Of a DNA stretch of 25,189 nt, positions 10,124-21,060 are shown in pieces. Position 1 is the stretch's first letter. Each line of letters begins with the position of its first letter. The DNA comes from Ophiocordyceps camponoti-saundersi (nom. inval.). Lineage: Eukaryota; Ascomycota; Sordariomycetes; Hypocreales; Ophiocordycipitaceae. The translations under genes and the position numbers were made by a program. The notes below the pieces were generated by a model. The model was not told where the DNA came from and ran no database searches. It saw only the letters and a list, made by a program, of their open reading frames with translations. The DNA is taken from the NCBI GenBank assembly GCA_003339415.1, contig PDHQ01000421.1:1-25189 (forward strand), in the 5' to 3' direction.

Positions 10124-10560
10124 CTCCTTTTTAGAGTTACTCCGGGCGCGGCTTAAGGCTATTATTACGAGGTAATAGAAAAAGCGGAGTCCGCTTATAA
10201 TATAAGAATAAGAGGTTTATATCCGCGTCGCTTTAGGCGCGGGATCCGTAAAATATATAAAAGTTAAGGGGTAGGGGTAAAAAAGAAATAATAATAAGGT
10301 TAGATAATAAGGAAAAAGGAAAAGAAAAAAAATTAAAAGAAAAAAAATTAAGCGTTTAGGACTTATAACTTTACTTTTTTTTAAAATTAGGCGTAGGGGT
10401 TAGATAATATTTAGAAAGAATTAATAGTAATTTTCGTATAAAAATAATAGAAAAAAACGTAAAAATATAAAACAAAATAGGAAAGTAAAGATAAAGGGTT
10501 AGATAAAATAAAGATATAAGAAAGAAAAAAGTATAAGTTTTATATAACTTAAGTAAGTTA
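10124..10560. other. Flank between the nested element and the copia pol end
   Basis: No gene is seen. A purine-rich plus-strand stretch lies at about 10,260-10,350. This interval should contain the 3' untranslated region of the minus-strand copia element, and perhaps part of its 3' LTR, but I found no copy of it near 17,350-17,750. Confidence 0.4.
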
Positions 10561-11275
10561 TTAAATAGTAGCTTTAATTTATAACTTATAAGAATTTATA
10601 GAAATAAGAGTTAATAAGGCTAAGTTAGGGCTATCTTTAGTATAAGCGTTAGCTAGGTTATTCTTACTATTAATTTATTATATTTTTAAAATTTCCTTAC
10701 GCTTATATAACTTATAAATAGCTATAATATTAATTATTAGCTATTTTTTTATTATTAAGCTAAGCCTTATTAAGTAATTATATAATAAATATAAGTTTAT
10801 ATAAAGAATAAGGGGGATTAGAGGTATATTTAGGGATTATATAATAGCTTAAATAGTTAAGTAAAAGGCTAGGCCGATATTAACGCTATTTACTATACCG
10901 TAAAGTTTGCTTATTAAGATACTTTAAGTAACCTTTTTATATTTCGTAAAGGTTTAGTAAAGGATATTACCTTATATAATAAATAAGTTAGAGGATTAGT
11001 TTTCCTTACTAAGGATAATTAAAATACTAAGTTATAAGGTAAGGTCCTTATTATTCGTAAATAACCTATTTATAAAAATAAATAGTTTCGTATAAGATAA
11101 GTTAAGCAGAATAAACTATAAACTGCGGGTAATATTATTAATCTACTATTAGATATATTTATTAAGGGCTAAAATATCTTATAAGGAAGGATTAGTTACT
11201 TAAGCGGCTATTATAAGGTTATATAATACCTTTAGCTAATAAGTAAAAGTAATATATACTCCTCGGGCTCGCTAG
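10561..11275 (-). pseudogene. copia RNase H domain
   Basis: The domain follows the RT. Readable landmarks are RARGVYI (about 11,274-11,252), AAQVTNPS and LALNK. A TNNKDL segment near 11,060 corresponds to the family's ANN-DLSSQ region, and KVTQSILISKLYGIVN (about 10,950-10,890) matches the RVTRSVLASELY motif with A-to-I and E-to-K changes. Near the C-terminus come ENNLADAYTK-like codons and SPNLALL (about 10,640-10,615). The first catalytic Asp reads as Asn (FIN), which fits TGAT-to-TAAT RIP. The frame ends in tandem stops at about 10,561. It cannot encode an active enzyme. Confidence 0.8.
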
Positions 11276-12120
11276 CTAATAAAGTCTTATAAGGTAGTAT
11301 TAGCGGTTAGGTTAATAATATAAAAGCCCTTTACTTATCCTTTCTATATAAAAATAATATTATATAATTCGCGCGTAATATAACTACCGTTAAAGTTAAT
11401 AAATAAGCTATTAGTAAGGAATATTTTAGGCTTTATATAAAGCTTTGCTTATTTTAACTTATTTTCCTTAAGTTTAAAAAATATATTAAACGTAAAAGAG
11501 AAAATATCGTCTATCTATAAGCCCGTTATTCTAAATAAGTTAAGGCTAGCTATTATAAATAAAAAATATAAATTATATAATAAGGGCGTTATATAAAAGT
11601 TTATATAATAATAATTATAATATATCTTAAATTAGTATAATTTTAATTTTACTAGCTTATATAGTAGCTTTTTAATATATAAAAAAGTATAAAGTAAATA
11701 TTAATCTTATAGTTTTTTAAGAAAGTACGCGTATATTATATAACTTAAAAGATTAGTAGACTATATATATACTTACGTAATATCTCGTAATTCGCCTTAG
11801 TAATTATATAACTTTATAAAGGTAAGTTTAAGGGTAAAAAGAAGGCGCTATAATATACGTAGAATTATAGGTAATTATATAAGGATTTCTTCTTTACTAT
11901 TATCTCTATAGCTCTAAATAACTAAGCGGGACTTTTCGTAAAAGCTATTATTTAAGTTTTTTATTTCTTATATAAGATATATTTTAAAAATATATTTTAT
12001 AAGGTTTAAGGAAAGGTTATATTAAATAAAGGTAAAGACTTCCTATATAAAAAGGGTATTAATTTCCTTATAGTTAGAGGCCTCGAATAGTTATCCTAAA
12101 GTAGTAATAATACCTTATTA
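11276..12120 (-). pseudogene. copia reverse transcriptase domain
   Basis: A single frame can be followed through about 270 codons, broken only by TAA/TAG. Landmarks in order: FEAS-YKEIN (about 12,087-12,058), YEKSRLVI (11,940-11,917), RDIT-VYI-ST around 11,788 with the first catalytic Asp retained, LYKLVKLKLY-FK corresponding to the LYG-PEAG-HWF region, and TGL-IDDIFSF with the paired catalytic aspartates at 11,511-11,506. KAKxxxKP and INFNGSYIT correspond to the conserved AKFLAKPRE and KFNGGYI blocks downstream. The function would be copying element RNA into cDNA. About a dozen internal stops make it dead. Confidence 0.88.
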
Positions 12121-12272
12121 CTATAATCGTATAATAAGTATATAGTTATCCTTTTCCTTTATAGTAATAAATACGGAGGGAAAAGCTTTATATAAGTTTT
12201 TATTATATAGGGGCATAATCGGGATTTCGAACTATACTTTTTTCTTTATAAGTATAGTAAGGAGGGAGCAGA

Positions 12273-13281
12273 GATAAGGTTTAACCTATATCGTATAAAA
12301 TCTAGTTAGTCTTATAGGAAGTTTAAAAATAATATCCTAGCCGTTAAAACTAGAAATACGGAAAGAACCTTATTATTTATCTTTTTTACGCTAAATAAGA
12401 ACTTTACTTTAAAAAGGAAGCGATAAGATATTATATAAGTTAGGTTTATTTTAGGTATAGAGAGCGCGTAAAATATCTACTTAAGCTTTAATTTATTATA
12501 CTTATTTTATAGCGTGCTAAATTACTTAAGCTTTTATAGTAATATTAAGGGCTAGAGGCGAGTTATATAAAATATAGGGGTAAGCGCTAAAAACGAGAAA
12601 TATTAGAATAAAGCTATCTAATTTAGCTATATTATTAATAGCCTTAATAGCTATCTAAAAAATAATTATATTATTAGTCTTAATACTAATTTCTTATTAT
12701 AAGATATCGTACGCCCGCCTAAAAGGGGCGTATATATATTCGACCTTACTAATTGCCTAATATACTTTAATAAGCACTTTTTTATATATAATACTAAGTA
12801 ATTTTGCGTTCGTATAAAACTTTAAAGAGGAAAAGTTAATCTTAGCGTCGTAGGAGATAATATTTAGTAAGCCTTAGTATATATAAATCTAATATTTATA
12901 TAAGGCGTTCTAAGCGTCTGCCGCTAATATACTTTATATAAAGGCGGCGGCTTAGAAAAATATAGCTTCGTTAATAGTATATAGGATTAGCTTACCGTAA
13001 AGGTAAAAAATATTAATAACTAGTAAGTAGTTAAAGTTATAATTATTTTTTAAGGAGAATTTAAATTGCCGAGGTTTTAAGTTATATAACTAATATTAGT
13101 AATATAAATATTAGATTAACTTAAAAGCTATAAGGGTTATATCTAAAAGATTAGCTTTTTTTAGTAAGTTATAAAGCTATTATATATAAAGGTAGCTAAA
13201 ATATCGGTAAGGCTATTATAACTTTTATTTTATATAATATAATATAAATTCTTACTTCGAGATATTAAAAAATAAATATCC
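12273..13281 (-). pseudogene. copia integrase domain
   Basis: The N-terminal zinc module reads LYRYFSYLYI..LYNLL, matching LHRRFGHPSV..LHNLL with His-to-Tyr changes, and its CxxC has become Tyr-containing (YLYY-Y). The core follows in one frame. The first catalytic position is VINIFYL (Asn codon 13,012-13,014 where Asp is expected). The second is YDAKINFSS (Asp 12,847-12,849). The third is SKVEYIYAP (Glu 12,739-12,741). The last two are separated by exactly 35 residues (D-X35-E). FLVFSAYP follows. After a 1-nt frame change near 12,435, a C-terminal LPF-SKVLI..VKPY module (12,427-12,273) resembles the family's LPLQSEVLVWRE...RSTVVKPY barrel. Inactive. Confidence 0.87.
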
Positions 13282-16200
13282 TTATTTCCTAATAATAGGA
13301 ATTATTATACTATTATATTATACGATAATATCCTTTATATTATCGTAAAAGGTACGAAGGTAGTTAATATCTTTAAGATAGAAAGGAATAAGGTAAAAAT
13401 ATTAAGAATATAATAAAGAACTTTACTAAAGGGGTTTCGTACGATAATAATTCTAATTAGCTTAGTAGGTTCTAAGAAGCTAAAATAGATTATATTCTTA
13501 GTTAAGGTTTAGTTAATAGTTATATAAAAGTATTTTTAGATATAGGCTTCTACTTATAGTTTACTTATAATTAAGATTTATATAGCTCCTATATTTTAAA
13601 GCTTACCTTAGTATATTATATAATATATATCGGAAAGGAGGAATTATTCTGCGGGAACCGCTAGGGCCTTTAGTTAGTAGATATTATCGCTAGTAAGGCG
13701 GTATATATAGGCCGCTATAGTAAAAAATAAAACCGCGTTTTCGCCGCTAACAATTTCTTTTTTAATATCGGAGTCTTTATTATATAATTATAAAAACTAA
13801 GAATCTTATTTATCGGAACCTTCGTATAATAAGAGGAATATACTAAATTCTTCCTTTATAAGAAAGTCCTAGCTAGTTTTTTTATAATTAATAAGGTACT
13901 ATTTATATATATATTAAATATTATCTAACTTATAGTTCGTAGACTAATATTTTTTCTTTTTATATATAAAGTATTTTTATATTATATAAGGTTAGAACCG
14001 GCGTTATTATAAGGAAAAATATTATATAAAGGGCGATTATCGTTAGCGGGGAGTAAAAGAAGATTATCCGGGGTTTATATAATACTTATTATAATTAAGG
14101 TAGCGTTATTTAATAAAGAACTAATTAGTAGTTTTATCTATAGCGATAATAAGGGAGGAATAAAGGCGATTAATAAATATTTTATATAATATATCTTAGA
14201 ATATTATAGCTAATTCGAGTTTTAGAACGCTATAATAAGCTTATATAATAGTAATAAGAAGTTACTTTTCTCCTTAATAGTTAAGTTTAAGGGCTTATTA
14301 AATAAGTTAAAATTTATTAAGGAGGGTATTAAGTAAATTTATTATAGTTTTATTAAGGTTTTCTTATTATATAATATTAAAAGAAAGAGTAATCTAATCT
14401 ATCTAATATAATAAATAGTTCGTATAAGTATTAAAATACGTATCTAAAAAGGTATAAATTTTATCTTATCGTTTATCTAATCTAATAAAATATAAATAAT
14501 AATTCTAAGCTTTATCTAAAAAGATATCTAGAAAAATAGTATAAAATTAATCTTCCGTTATACTAATATAGGAATAATAGCTAATAAAAATCCTAGCCTT
14601 ATTAATTAGTATATTATATAGCTACCTTATATAGTTCTAATCTTTTTACTAACTCTTAAGAAAGGCGGTAACCTTATCTAAGGAGATTAGTTTATTTACT
14701 ACTTTTTATATTAGTAATAATATATAAACTTATACGATACCTATTAAGGCTTAATTTATTAGTTCTAGAAAGGTTTAAGTTAGGGTTACTAAGGGTAGCT
14801 ATATATTTAAGTTATATAAAGTAGTTAACTCTTATATATAGGTTATACGAAGTAGGGGTTTAGCTAAGATATTTTATAGTAGCTATATTAAGATATATCT
14901 TAACTTAGGGGGCTATGCTAAGTATAAAGCTTATATTATATAATTTAGAAAAGTTAGTTTAGAAAAGGGGGGGTAGTCTAACTATATAAAAGGGGCTTCT
15001 TATAAGTTAGGAGGTAAAACGTCTTCTAGTTTAGCCTTAAGGAGTTATATAAAGCGTTTAATTAATATACCGTTTCTAATAAGCGGGATATATTATATAA
15101 CTATAATTTAAGTTAGTTCTTTTAAGAATATATAGTAGATATATTTTAGCTAGTAATAGGTCTATCCTTAAAGTTCTAATTAGATTATATAAAGAAGGTT
15201 ATTCTTATAAAGGTTAAAGTAAATAATATCGTATATCTACTAAATAATAAACGTTATTAATTTAACCTTATCGGGAGGTTATATAAAGTTAGGTTATATA
15301 CCCTAATAGACTAGGTTCGTATTTTAAGTTTAGATATAAGGGTTAACTTCGCTTCCTTTTATTATTTCGTCGTACGAAGCTAAAATCTTATTTATTACCG
15401 TTATTATAATTAATATATTTACTATTTCCTATTTAATTTCTAAGGTTATAAAAGCTATATTATTATTATTATATTTCCGGAACGCTATTAAAGGTAATAT
15501 TATATAACTAGTAAAAAGTACTAAGCTAAATATAGCTTTTTAGTAAGGACTTTATTATTAGTAAGTATCGTATATTACCTTAATCTTTTAGTCTTAATAG
15601 TAGCACTAGGTAAAAATAGCTCTTTAGTAAAAACTAATATCGAGAAGTAAAGTAAAAGTATAGGTATCGATTAATAGCGGGTATAGGGGCTTTTTAATAT
15701 TATATAATACCTATCTTATTACTCTAGCTAATTTATAGTTAACTAATAATACTTAGTATAATTACTAATTAGTATTAAGTAGTTTTTATATATATATATA
15801 GGTAAGAGAAAGTAAAGGTAACTTAAATTAAGTATAATTAGAGATAAATACCTTTCCTTTATCGTATAAGGAAGAGCGGCTATATAGCTAGATAATACTT
15901 TACTTCTATACCCTCCTTCTTCTTATCTAAGCTACCTCCTACCTCCTAAGTTATACGAGGTATAACTTAGGTAGTAATATATATTTCGTTAGAGGCTTCC
16001 TTATATCTATGCTATCCTCTATATATATATTATATAGCAGATATAAAGGGGTATAAAGAGATAATATCTAATAATAAGGAACTTTTTAAGTTTATTAGTA
16101 TAATATTTATATAGGTTAAGATTAGATATATTAAACTTAATTTATTTCTCTAAGCTTATAAGGTACTTAGGGTAATATTAAAGTAATACCCTTATAATAA

Positions 16201-16560
16201 TAGTAATAAAATAATCTCTTATATTTTTATTAACTATACTCTTATTTATAAAAATAAGCCTTTACTTAATATTAACTAGTATTTAATATAAAATTAGCGA
16301 GACCTTACTAAGACGCTTAATAACTTATAATCTATAGCGTAACTTATATATTAGTTCCTTTTATTAAAGAAACTTTGCTAGTTTAACTTTATATTAATAC
16401 TTTATAAAAAGAGGAAGAATAGGGATATTAACCTTAGCGTAAACGCGTAATAGTTACTATATAATAATATACTTATATTTTTTACTATACTAACTACTTA
16501 CCTAGCTCTAAGTCTTAACTACTTTAATTATATATAAAAAACTAATTTAATTATATAAAG
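13282..16560 (-). pseudogene. copia gag-to-integrase interval, largely unreadable
   Basis: Just upstream of the integrase, at about 13,400-13,282, DNIKDIIV-YNSIIIPIIRK is readable. It matches the block that links the protease end to the integrase in this fungal family. A weak FLPYSFLS-RY-LP segment before it may be the end of the retropepsin. Further upstream I found no firm domain: the catalytic D-T/S-G of the protease is not recognisable and several frameshifts are likely. It lies between the gag-like segment and integrase, so it presumably held the rest of gag and the protease. Confidence 0.4.
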
Positions 16561-17350
16561 TATAAGAATATCCGTAACTATTATAGCTACGGCCGCGGCC
16601 GCGGCTATATTTATATTTTTACCTATATCTATAACTTAAAGTAAAAGTCGCTAGCTCCTATTATTCCTTACTAAATATAATATAATTATTAGCTAGTATT
16701 ATAAAATTTTTATTATTAGAATACTTATTAATAAGATTATTTAAATAAGATTAGAAATCTCTTTATAAGGAGGTAGCTTAGTAATATTATAAGCGCTTAT
16801 AGCGCCCTTAATAATAATAAGAGGTTCCTTTATAATAGGAGCAGGAGTAATATTAAGTATAATAAACTTATTAATTTCTAACTTTAACTTAAACTTAATA
16901 AGTATTAAAGCGGAAGAGGTTTTAATTATAAGTAAAAGAATAATAAAGATAAAGGGGTAGTTATAAGGCGAAGGAGTCCCTTATAAAGCTACCTTATTCT
17001 TAGCCGCGTAGTAGATATAATATAACTTATCTATCGCCTAGTTATAAAAGTTAATTAACTATATATAAAAAATACGCTATTTTTAAGTTTATATTATAAT
17101 AGCTATAATAAGTTAGTTAACGCTAGTTAGACTTTTAGTTACTTTAATAATAAGATCTTTACTAAAAGTAAGAGGTAATAAGCTTTAAAGTAGTATACGG
17201 CCGGCGGCCGCTTAAATAACTTAATTAGCGTAGGAGCTATTATAACGCGCGATAGCGCGAGTCTTCTAAATACGCTAAATAATATTTTTCTATTACCTTT
17301 ATTAATATAAAACTTACCTTAAACTTACTATAACTTCGATTTTAACTTAC
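16560..17350 (-). pseudogene. copia gag-like segment with RG-rich tail
   Basis: Minus-strand frames show a Pro/Ile/Lys-rich segment (APIIKEPLIIIKGAIS and nearby, about 16,850-16,750). A GC-rich stretch at 16,590-16,609 reads SRGRGR followed by Ser/Tyr/Asn-rich codons. RG-rich tails occur in gag nucleocapsids and would bind RNA. No zinc knuckle survives. A second GC-rich spot at 17,194-17,211 lies in the same orientation. Assignment as gag rests mainly on position upstream of the pol domains. Confidence 0.4.
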
Positions 17351-17740
17351 TAATAAAAAGTTATAACTAAAGTTTAGCTTATAAGCTACCTTAACTATAG
17401 CGCAAATAGCTTTTATTATAATAAGATTAGTAATTAGCTTATACTTAATATAATTATTTATATATTTTATATAAAATATACTAAGCTAGTTATAATAATC
17501 TAGGATATAAATACTAGTTAAAAGTACTATTCTTATTATATAAGTAGTATTTATTATATAAACAGCTTAATAATATATTTTATATAATAAAGTAAAAATA
17601 TTAGTATCTAGTATTTAAATTACGGCTAAACCTCGGAAGGTTAAACCTCGAATAATAAGATAAGATAATAAAAATAAGAAAAACGAATAAAATTCCTAGG
17701 ATAAGAAGAACGGTTAGAAACGGTTAAAAACGGAAAGAAA
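17351..17740. other. Junction between copia and gypsy elements
   Basis: No gene was recognised. It should hold the 5' LTR/leader of the minus-strand copia element and the left border of the gypsy element. AACCTCGGAAGGTTAAACCTCGAA near 17,629-17,652 contains an AACCTCG(G/A)A duplication, and AACGGTTAGAAACGGTTAAAAACGG near 17,709-17,733 repeats AACGGTTA/AACGGTTAA. No boundary could be fixed. Confidence 0.35.
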
Positions 17741-17818
17741 TATTAGCTATTACAAATAAAGAATTATTTATTATAATTTATTATTAGCCTAGAAGCTAAT
17801 AGAATATAATAGAATAGA

Positions 17819-17951
17819 ATAAAGCTATTCTATTCGCTAAGGAATATAGTAGATTTAAAATTAAGGGTTAATTTTAAAGTAGGAATTTAATTTTAAAGTA
17901 AAAGAATACGATAGAAGTAAATAGAATAAGATAAAGCTATTCTATTCGCTA
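17819..17951 (+). repeat. 21-bp direct repeat pair
   Basis: The same 21 bases occur at 17,819-17,839 and 17,931-17,951, 112 bp apart. Each copy is preceded by AATAGAATA-like sequence and contains the self-complementary context GAATAG...CTATTC. It is likely a duplicated regulatory block of the gypsy LTR. Confidence 0.7.
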
Positions 17952-18021
17952 GTATATTTATAATATAAAGCTTCTACGGTATTCTATAGCTTTCTAGCTA
18001 GCTTATATAATTAGATAGTTT

Positions 18022-18092
18022 CTTAGAGAAGGAAAACTATAAAAGGAAGGCTTCCTTCCCTCGAAGGGTCTTTCCTTTCCTTCTTCTCTAAG
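18022..18092 (+). repeat. Large imperfect hairpin spanning a TATA box
   Basis: The outer arms CTTAGAGAAG (18,022-18,031) and CTTCTCTAAG (18,083-18,092) are perfectly complementary. An inner AAGGAAGG/CCTTCCTT dyad centres near 18,050. The first ACTATAAAAG lies inside it. It could fold in the transcript or mark an internal promoter dyad. Confidence 0.65.
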
Positions 18093-18240
18093 CTTTTAAT
18101 CTAAACAATTAGCACTATAAAAGCTTACTCTCTATTACCTTCCCCTGCCTTATAAGATATTCCTATTTAGGAAGTTCTTACTTATTTATACTTTATAAAT
18201 TTCCTATTCCGGTTACCTACTGCCTGGTTAAAGTAAGTAA

Positions 18241-18565
18241 AGCCCCTTACCTTCTTATTACCCCTCTTCTCTTTACCTTTAGAAGCTTAGATTAAGGGCT
18301 ACGGGTAAGATTAGGTAATTACGGGTATAATCCGTAACACGTTAAAAGCTTCTTTACTACTATAACTGCCCTATAGGTACGAAGAATAAGAAGAGAGTGT
18401 GCTAAAGAATTCCTTTCTTAGAAAAATAGAAAAAATAGAGAAAAACAGAAAAACAGAAAAACAGTACTTTTTTAATCGCATATATCTCCACGGAAACAAA
18501 AGGTAAAAATCCACTTTTTTCTTTCCTAATTAGGAAATAAGCGGCGCTACCTAGTAGTATATAAT
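18241..18565 (+). other. Gypsy leader, a RIP-sparse island
   Basis: This untranslated stretch before gag keeps many CpA/TpG sites: CTGCCC, ACACG, GTGTGC, CAGAAAAACAG, GCATAT, CCACGG and ATCCAC. It includes three tandem GAAAAACA units at 18,440-18,463. A primer-binding site could not be recognised. Retention of RIP-sensitive sites contrasts with both flanks. Confidence 0.45.
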
Positions 18566-20570
18566 ATATCTAATATAACCTCCCCTGCACCCCCCTATAC
18601 TGCTACTAATCCTAGACCTATTATAGATATTAGTAAGGTCCCGAGACCTAAATACTATAGCGGGAAAGATAACGATTTATAAGCGTTCTTAACTAATATT
18701 AGAGCTTATTTTAAGCTTTATTCTTCCGCTTTTTATAACGAACCTATAAAGGTAATTTATATTTCTACTTGCTTAGAAGGTATAGCTTTAGACTAGTTCG
18801 AACCTATATTAAGGAATTATTTAGAACTTACGGATAATCGAGAAGAAGAAACGGAGCTTATTTTTACTAGCTTCGATTAATTCGAAGAAAAACTATAGGA
18901 AGTTTTCGGCTAGTAAGACGAAGCTAGAACTATAGAGTATAAATTACGAACCTTACGGCAAAAAGGGGCTGCTTCTAGCTACGCTGCTAAATTTAGATAA
19001 ATAACTAGTAAGTTAAACTAGGAAGACGAAGCCCTTATAGCTATTTTTTACGAAGGACTAAAAGACGAAGTTAAAGACGAATTATATAAGTAAGATAGAC
19101 CTAAAGAACTATCTACTTATATAGCTTCTACTATTAAAATCGACGATTAACTCTTCGAAAAAAAATAGTAAAAATAAGGAAGTAAAAATACCTCTTCTTA
19201 TATTAATAAAGGTAATAAAAAATATAAGAAAGATTACGCTAATCGAGGAGACCTTATAGATTTAGATATAGTATCTTCGAAGCCTATTATCTGCTTCTTT
19301 TATAAGAAAGAAGGCTATATTGTAAAAAACTACTTTAAAAAACAAGGAAAAGGAAAAGGAATAGGAAAAACCTCTTCTATAAATAGTAAGACAATTAACG
19401 TTATTTCTTCCTACCTAGCTACTAATCGTAAAACGCTAGGCCTAAATAGGAAGGAACGGAGTGCTATTCGTAGTACGAAATTTAAACTACTAATAAAAGA
19501 GGACGATATAAACCGAGAGGCTTACGAATTCCGAGAAGAACTAAGACGATAATATAATCCGGAACTTATAGCCGATACGCTATTCCTAGACGGCTAGAAT
19601 ACGGTTAGGAATACGAAGAAGCCTCTAGAGCTTATAAGCCCTTTAGAAGCTAGTATAGAATTCGATTCCGGAGGAGAGTTTTACTCGCCGGGTAAAAATA
19701 ACCCTTTTAAAACTTATAAGTAGGTTACGGAAGAATAGTTTAAAGATAGGAAAGAAGGAATTTAAGGAATTCCTTATAATTCTAACTTACCTAGCTAGTA
19801 TAGCTCTTCGGAAGACTCTATTTCAACCCTTAGTCTTAACGATTATATTAATAACCCTAACGGAATAAGAGAAGATAGCCTTATTCCGGAAGATAAAATT
19901 AAAAAGGAAAAAGAAGAATTACCCCTTCTTATAGTAGAATACCTTTATATTATCGAAACCGATAGTGAAGAAGAAGACGAAAAAATATAGTATTTTATTA
20001 AGAAAAAGGAATTAATTCTAAAGGAATTCGAAAACTAGAAAAATAACGACTGCTTTCCTTATAACGAATTATTTTAGCACTTAAGGTACTTAGAAGAATT
20101 CTTCGATAAGTATAAGTAAGCGTATTATAATCTTAGCTAGTAATTTTACTACGATAAGGACTGCGATTTTCACTTACGGGAAAAATAAAACGTTAACTAT
20201 TACCCGTCCTTACTAACCTTTTATAAGGAAGCCGGCTTTATTAACGAAAGATTCTTTATTAAAGAAATAGAATTCCTTCTCGATAGGGAAACTAATTATA
20301 GGATTCTTAAGGAAAATAAGGGAAATAACTATGATTTTCGACCCCGAATTCTTAGTATCGAATTAGATATAATTTAGGCTATGCTTACCTCTATAAAAGA
20401 ATTATTAACGAAAGGGCCTATAGGAAACAGATCCCCTACCGAGGAAAATAGTCCCGGAAGGTGGGATTTCCTAACGTAGCCTAAGGAATTTAAAGAAAAC
20501 CTTAAGGGAAAAGGGAAAGCCTCTATTTAAGAAGGGTAAATAAAGGTATAACTAATAAGAATAAGGATTT
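18566..20570 (+). pseudogene. Ty3/gypsy gag pseudogene
   Basis: One frame runs from about 18,566 to about 20,570 with stops at expected Gln/Trp codons. The likely start is an ATA at 18,566 (ATG in the ancestor), giving an M-S-N-type N-terminus before SPAPPYTATNPRP. A retrotransposon gag core follows: FLTNIRAYFKLY, TCLEGIALD, FEEKL-EVFG, EYKLRTLRQKG, ASSYAAKFR and FYEGLKDEVKDELY. The zinc knuckle at 19,292-19,333 keeps CX2CX4HX4C spacing, but only the first Cys survives; the second Cys, the His and the last Cys are Tyr (TGT/CAT/TGC to TAT/TAC). About 400 codons beyond the knuckle form a Glu/Asp/Lys-rich extension (ETDSEEEDE near 19,960), making gag unusually long. Its end overlaps the next frame, which lies at -1. 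Confidence 0.85.
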
Positions 20571-21060
20571 TAGTAATTTAGGAACGGAAAGGCGTTATTA
20601 TTTTAACTATCCTAAATTGCAAAGTATTAATACTATTACTATTAAAACCGATAATACTAAAATCCCTATTTCTAAACTAACCTTTACTTTAAGATATAAA
20701 GGAAAAGAAGTAACTGCTTTTATAGATAGCGGAGCCGCTAGTAATTATATTTCACTTATAGCTATAAAACGTCTAAACTTAAGCTATATAAGAAAGAAAA
20801 CGCCTAGTATAGTAAAAAACGCCGAAGGATTTAATTTTTAGTTTAATAAGGGATTAATTTTATACGAAACTAATCACTTCGAATTTAAAATAGGACCTTA
20901 TACCTTTACCGATACCTTCGATATTTTTAAAATAGCAGAATACGATATAATATTAGGTTATCCTTTTCTTTATAAATATAATCCGCAAATTAACTAGAAA
21001 ACCGGCTAAGTTAAATTTATAGACGATTATTTAATATCTAGTGCTTCTAATAGTAATACT
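20560..21060 (+). pseudogene. Ty3/gypsy retropepsin domain
   Basis: The frame is -1 relative to gag. It contains the longest uninterrupted meaningful stretch in the window (about 20,617-20,838). ITIKTDNTKIPISKL leads to AFIDSGAASNYIS, whose catalytic DSG starts at 20,725. After a TAG at 20,839, the domain continues with FEFKIGPYTFTDTF and AEYDIILGYPFLYKYNP, the conserved ILG-P-L region near 20,945-20,970, ending INW-like at about 21,000. The protease would mature the gag-pol polyprotein. The open segment lacks an ATG and is a surviving slice of a polyprotein, not a separate small gene. Confidence 0.88.

Larger units (their letters stand above)
10561..17350 (-). mobile_element. RIP-degenerated Ty1/copia retrotransposon
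   Basis: Domain order on the minus strand is gag-like, a short protease-end/integrase link, integrase, RT, then RNase H. Integrase before RT is diagnostic for the copia (Pseudoviridae) superfamily. Stops fall at expected Gln/Trp codons throughout. The left border is the end of the RNase H frame. The right border is only where gag-like sequence stops being readable. No LTR pair could be matched, so the full element must extend further on both sides. It belongs to a fungal copia family with a TDD-type RT motif and an F-x-AYP motif after the integrase core. Confidence 0.8.
17740..18240 (+). promoter_or_regulatory. Probable 5' LTR/promoter region of the gypsy element
   Basis: This region precedes gag and carries promoter-like features. 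ACTATAAAAG occurs twice, at 18,036-18,045 and 18,114-18,123. A 21-bp direct repeat (17,819-17,839 and 17,931-17,951) ends in CTATTCTATTCGCTA. AATTTTAAAGTA-type repeats lie between them. A hairpin with outer arms CTTAGAGAAG/CTTCTCTAAG spans 18,022-18,092. LTR status is inferred from position because no matching 3' copy lies in the window. The right border is uncertain. Confidence 0.45.

Noticed and set aside
13640..13680. Walker A/helicase-like AGTARAFS on the plus strand, suggesting a Helitron
   Set aside because: The GKS/T residues are absent and RIP could not have removed them. The true coding strand here is minus.
10800..16500. Plus-strand coding reading of the 10.5-16.5 kb block
   Set aside because: The plus strand gives long runs with only TAA/TAG stops, but no motif fits any family. 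The minus strand gives unmistakable copia integrase, RT and RNase H landmarks.
16588..17211. GC-rich GGCCGCGGCCGC and GGCCGGCGGCCGC palindromes as cloning-site artefacts or regulatory sites
   Set aside because: The first reads as RG codons of a gag-like protein on the minus strand; the second lies in the same orientation in gag-like sequence.
20617..20841. 75-codon open frame as a small gene
   Set aside because: It begins at TTG and has no ATG. It lies in register with protease and RT sequence on both sides, so it is a surviving slice of the gypsy polyprotein.
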